Source of the DNA: Actinomadura terrae
GTDB taxonomy: Bacteria > Actinomycetota > Actinomycetes > Streptosporangiales > Streptosporangiaceae
NCBI RefSeq assembly: GCF_022751215.1
Contig: NZ_JAICDG010000007.1
Span: forward strand, 1-64,000
Length of the DNA: 64,000 bases
Direction of reading: 5' to 3'
Shown here: positions 61,287 through 64,000 of the stretch, piece by piece
Numbering within the stretch: position 1 is the stretch's first letter
How the letters are laid out: each line of letters starts with the position of its first letter
Program-made: the position numbers and the translations under genes
The notes under the pieces: model-generated
Database searches by the model: none
Told to the model about the DNA's origin: nothing
The model's input: only the letters and a program-made list of their open reading frames with translations

Positions 61287-63782
61287 CTACTCGGTGGAGA
61301 TCGCCTTCAGGACGTCCATCCGCCCGGCCCGCCACGCCGGCCACATCGCGGCGAGCACGCCGATGACGGCGGCGACCACGAGGTAGGCGATGAGCGTGCC
61401 GAACGGGATGGACAGCTCGCTCAGCCCCTTGTCCTTCAGCGCGTTCTGCAACGCCGCGCCGAACGACACGCCGATGCCCATGCCGAGCAGCGCGCCGAAG
61501 ACCGCGATGACGATCGACTCCAGCCGGATCATCCGGCGCAGCTGCCGCCGGCTGATGCCGATGGCGCGCAGCAGCCCGATCTCCCGGGTCCGCTCGATCA
61601 CCGACAGCGCCAGCGTGTTGATCACACCGACCGCCGCGATGATCACGGACATGGCGAGCAGGATCGACAGGAACGTCACGATGAAGTCCACCTGCTTGCG
61701 GGCGTCCTTCTTCAGCGACGCCTGGTCGGACACCTTCAGGTTCGGGTAGTCCTTGAGCGTCGTCTCCAGCGCCGCCTTCGTCGCCGCGTCCGTGCTGGCC
61801 GCGTCGACCACGAGCGCGTCGGCGGACGGCTTGGCGGTGTGCGCCAGGTACGCGGGCAACGCGATGACCTTGCCGCCGATCAGGTCGCTCTTGGCGTAGA
61901 CGCCCGCGACGGTGAGCCGCTGCGTCTTCCCGTCGGCGAACTGCACGGGCACCGTCGAGCCGACCTTCCAGCCCTTGTCCTTCGCGGTGTTCTCGTCCAC
62001 CATCATCCCGGCGGCGCCGAGGTCGGTGCCGCCCGAGACCATCTTCAGCCGCGCGGCTCTGGCGATCCCGGCGACGTCACCGGACATGTAGCTGGTGCCG
62101 TCCCCGTCGATCTTCGCCTTGCCCGGGTAGGTCACCGACGCCGACTGGATGCCGGTCGTGGCCCTGACCTTCGGCAGGACGCCGGCGTCGATGCCGCCGC
62201 CGCCCTTCGGCTGGACGATGTAGTCGGCGCCGAACTGCTGGTCGATCTGCGCGTCCACCGACTTGCGCATCGACGCGCCCATCACGTTCACCATCGTGAT
62301 CAGCGCGAGGCCGATCATGAGGGCGGCGGCGGTCGCGGCGGTGCGCCGCGGGTTGCGCAGCGCGTTCTGCTGCGCGAGGCGCCCGGGCGTGCCCATCACC
62401 TTCGCGAACGGCGCCGCCAGCACCCGCACCACCGGGACGCTGATCACCGGCGCGAGCATCGCGACGCCGACGAACACCGCGAACGCGCCGCCGCCGACGA
62501 GCGCGACCGCGCTGCTGCCGCTGCCGCTCAGCCCCGTGGCGATCAGCCCGGCGCCGGCCAGTGTGAGCAGCGACCCGAGCGCGACGCGGATCCGCAGCGA
62601 CCGCTGCGGCAGCGCGACGTCGTCGCGCATCGCCGCGACCGGCGGGATCTTCGCGGCGCGCCGCGCCGGGAAGTACGCCGACACGACCGTGACGACGATC
62701 CCGACCACGTACGACCAGATCACGGGTGTGGCGGTGAACGTGAGCCCGCCGCCCATCCCCGACGCGCCCTGGAGCGCCGCCGCGAGGCCCGCCCCCGCGG
62801 CGAGGCCGAACGTCGACCCGACGAACCCGACCGCGACGGCCTCGCCGATCACGGCCCGCGTCACCTGCGGGCGGCCCGCGCCGATGGCGCGCAGCAGCGC
62901 CAGCTCCCGGGTCCGCTGCGCGACCAGCATCGAGAACGTGTTGAAGATGATGAACGCCCCGACGAAGATCGAGATCAGCGCGAACACCAGCAGGAACGTC
63001 CGGAAGAAGTTCAGCATCGAGGCGATGTCGCTCTTGGTCTCGTCGCGCAGCTCCTTCCCGGTGATGGCCTCCACTCCGTCCGGCAGCGCCTTCGCCACCC
63101 GCGACTTCAGCTCCGCCTGCGACGGACCCGACGAGCCCATCTCGATATCGGAGAAGTAGCCGGGCTTCAGCAGCATCCGCTGCGCGGTCGGGGTGTCGAA
63201 CGCGGTGACGGTCGCGCCCATCAGGTCACCGGTGTCGATCAGCCCGACCACCGTCATCCGGGCCGGCTTGCCCGAGGTGACGATCCGCGCGGTGGAACCG
63301 AGCGCGATCTTGCCCTTGGACGCCGTGTCGGCGTCGATGACGACCTCGTGCGGCCCCCGCGGCGCCCGGCCCGTCTTCAGATCGTAGGACCCCTTCGGGT
63401 TCCAGTTCGTGCCGAGCTGCGGCGGGCCCTCCCCGCCCTCGCCGACCACCTTCCCGTTCGCGCCGACCACGGCGGCGTACCCGGTGACGTTGCCGAACGG
63501 GTCCTTCACCCCGTCCACGCCCTGGACGGCCTTCAGCACCGACGCGGGCACCGGCTGCGCCGCCGACCCGTCGTCGTCGCCGTCGACGACCTTCTTGGCC
63601 CGCACGTCCACCGCGACGTTCGTGCCGATGCGGCTGAACAGGTCGTCGAACCGCTTGTTCATCGTGTCGGTGAACATCAGCGTGCCCGCCACGAACGCCA
63701 CGCCGAGGATCACCGCGACGGCCGTGAGGACCAGCCTGATCTTGTGCGCCGCGAGGTTGCGGAGCGTGACCTTGCCCATCAT
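61287..63782 (-). CDS. FtsX/MacB-type ABC transporter permease
   Basis: The 831-residue protein has an N-terminal helix (about 15-38), a large extracytoplasmic MacB-like domain, three helices with R-T-R-E-L-A-L-L-R-A-I-G-A coupling motif, a fourth connector helix, then a second copy of the same layout with R-T-R-E-I-G-L-L-R-A-I-G-I. This fused two-FtsX form is typical of actinobacterial exporters of lipids or peptides. It overlaps the upstream ATPase stop by four bases (ATGA). Confidence 0.9.
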   Translation of the reverse strand: MMGKVTLRNLAAHKIRLVLTAVAVILGVAFVAGTLMFTDTMNKRFDDLFSRIGTNVAVDVRAKKVVDGDDDGSAAQPVPASVLKAVQGVDGVKDPFGNVTGYAAVVGANGKVVGEGGEGPPQLGTNWNPKGSYDLKTGRAPRGPHEVVIDADTASKGKIALGSTARIVTSGKPARMTVVGLIDTGDLMGATVTAFDTPTAQRMLLKPGYFSDIEMGSSGPSQAELKSRVAKALPDGVEAITGKELRDETKSDIASMLNFFRTFLLVFALISIFVGAFIIFNTFSMLVAQRTRELALLRAIGAGRPQVTRAVIGEAVAVGFVGSTFGLAAGAGLAAALQGASGMGGGLTFTATPVIWSYVVGIVVTVVSAYFPARRAAKIPPVAAMRDDVALPQRSLRIRVALGSLLTLAGAGLIATGLSGSGSSAVALVGGGAFAVFVGVAMLAPVISVPVVRVLAAPFAKVMGTPGRLAQQNALRNPRRTAATAAALMIGLALITMVNVMGASMRKSVDAQIDQQFGADYIVQPKGGGGIDAGVLPKVRATTGIQSASVTYPGKAKIDGDGTSYMSGDVAGIARAARLKMVSGGTDLGAAGMMVDENTAKDKGWKVGSTVPVQFADGKTQRLTVAGVYAKSDLIGGKVIALPAYLAHTAKPSADALVVDAASTDAATKAALETTLKDYPNLKVSDQASLKKDARKQVDFIVTFLSILLAMSVIIAAVGVINTLALSVIERTREIGLLRAIGISRRQLRRMIRLESIVIAVFGALLGMGIGVSFGAALQNALKDKGLSELSIPFGTLIAYLVVAAVIGVLAAMWPAWRAGRMDVLKAISTE

Positions 63783-64000
63783 CGCGCCGCGACCCCCGGT
63801 TCCTGCCCGCCCTGGAAGCCCGAGCCGCCGCGGGCGCCCGCGGGGACGCCCGCCCCGGCGCGCGGGCCCGTCTCGAAGCCCTTCATCCGCTCCAGCACCC
63901 GGTCGGCGGTCGGCTGCGTCATCGTGTCGACGATCTGCCCGTCGGTCAGGAACAGCACCTGGTCCGCGTACGCGGCGGCGGACGGGTCGTGGGTGACCAT
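63779..64000 (-). CDS. ABC transporter ATPase, C-terminal part (runs off the window)
   Basis: Only the last ~74 residues are present. They start at the H-loop M-V-T-H-D-P-S-A-A-A-Y-A-D, followed by V-L-F-L-T-D-G-Q-I-V, and end in a Gly/Ala-rich tail. This matches the MacB/LolD-type ATPase that partners FtsX-like permeases. Walker A, the signature and Walker B lie beyond the window end. Confidence 0.85.
   Translation of the reverse strand: MVTHDPSAAAYADQVLFLTDGQIVDTMTQPTADRVLERMKGFETGPRAGAGVPAGARGGSGFQGGQEPGVAAR

Overview
The window is about 73% G+C with long open frames on both strands and many GTG starts. It carries mycothiol (mshC), FAS-II, TldD/TldE and DUF3090/MSMEG_4193/SCO1664-type genes in an order typical of filamentous actinomycetes. 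Gene content fits Streptosporangiales, probably an Actinomadura-like member of Thermomonosporaceae. This placement is inferred from gene content only; there is no rRNA in the window.

Layout. 1-2.9 kb is accessory: an XRE/DUF5753 regulator with its DUF397 partner, a coupled trio of small unknown genes and a BldC-like DNA-binding protein, ending at a truncated TRIC channel gene. 3.2-11.1 kb holds a tRNA-Sec, a SelD homologue and a SelB homologue, with propionyl-CoA synthetase, a stress membrane protein and a MarR-controlled drug exporter between them. 11-16.4 kb has RtcB RNA ligase, an orphan response regulator with an MMPL exporter, and a lipase-like hydrolase. 16.5-18.5 kb is a molybdenum cofactor cluster (MoaA, MobA-like, DUF6457). 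18.6-28 kb has a drug exporter, tryptophan dioxygenase plus kynurenine monooxygenase, a MarR regulator diverging from fused isobutyryl-CoA mutase IcmF, and an acyl-CoA dehydrogenase. 28-39 kb is conserved housekeeping: dodecin, TldD/TldE, FabG-FabI, a RecD-like protein, an aldo/keto reductase, UppP and CorA. 39-50 kb is the mycothiol-ligase neighbourhood, containing an orphan pair of peptide permeases and a decayed Ser/Thr kinase. 52-58.5 kb is a complete five-gene oligopeptide ABC operon followed by a 60-bp-period repeat array. 59-64 kb has an ArsR/MFS pair and an FtsX-type ABC exporter that runs off the window.

Main discovery. The selenocysteine locus appears catalytically disabled but structurally complete. 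The SelD homologue keeps its length and many family motifs but has lost the active-site Cys and Lys and three of the metal-binding Asp residues. The SelB homologue lacks the switch I segment and the catalytic His of its GTPase domain, but keeps its C-terminal winged helices. The tRNA-Sec has mismatches in three helices. No selA is present in the window. A recognisable promoter still precedes the SelD gene. This is either a decaying selenocysteine system caught midway or a repurposed one.

Other points of note are a second degenerate NTPase (the RecD-like protein), symmetric operators beside both MarR genes, several hairpin and palindrome arrays between genes, and leaderless-type starts (TANNNT about 7 nt before the start codon) for several genes including mshC.
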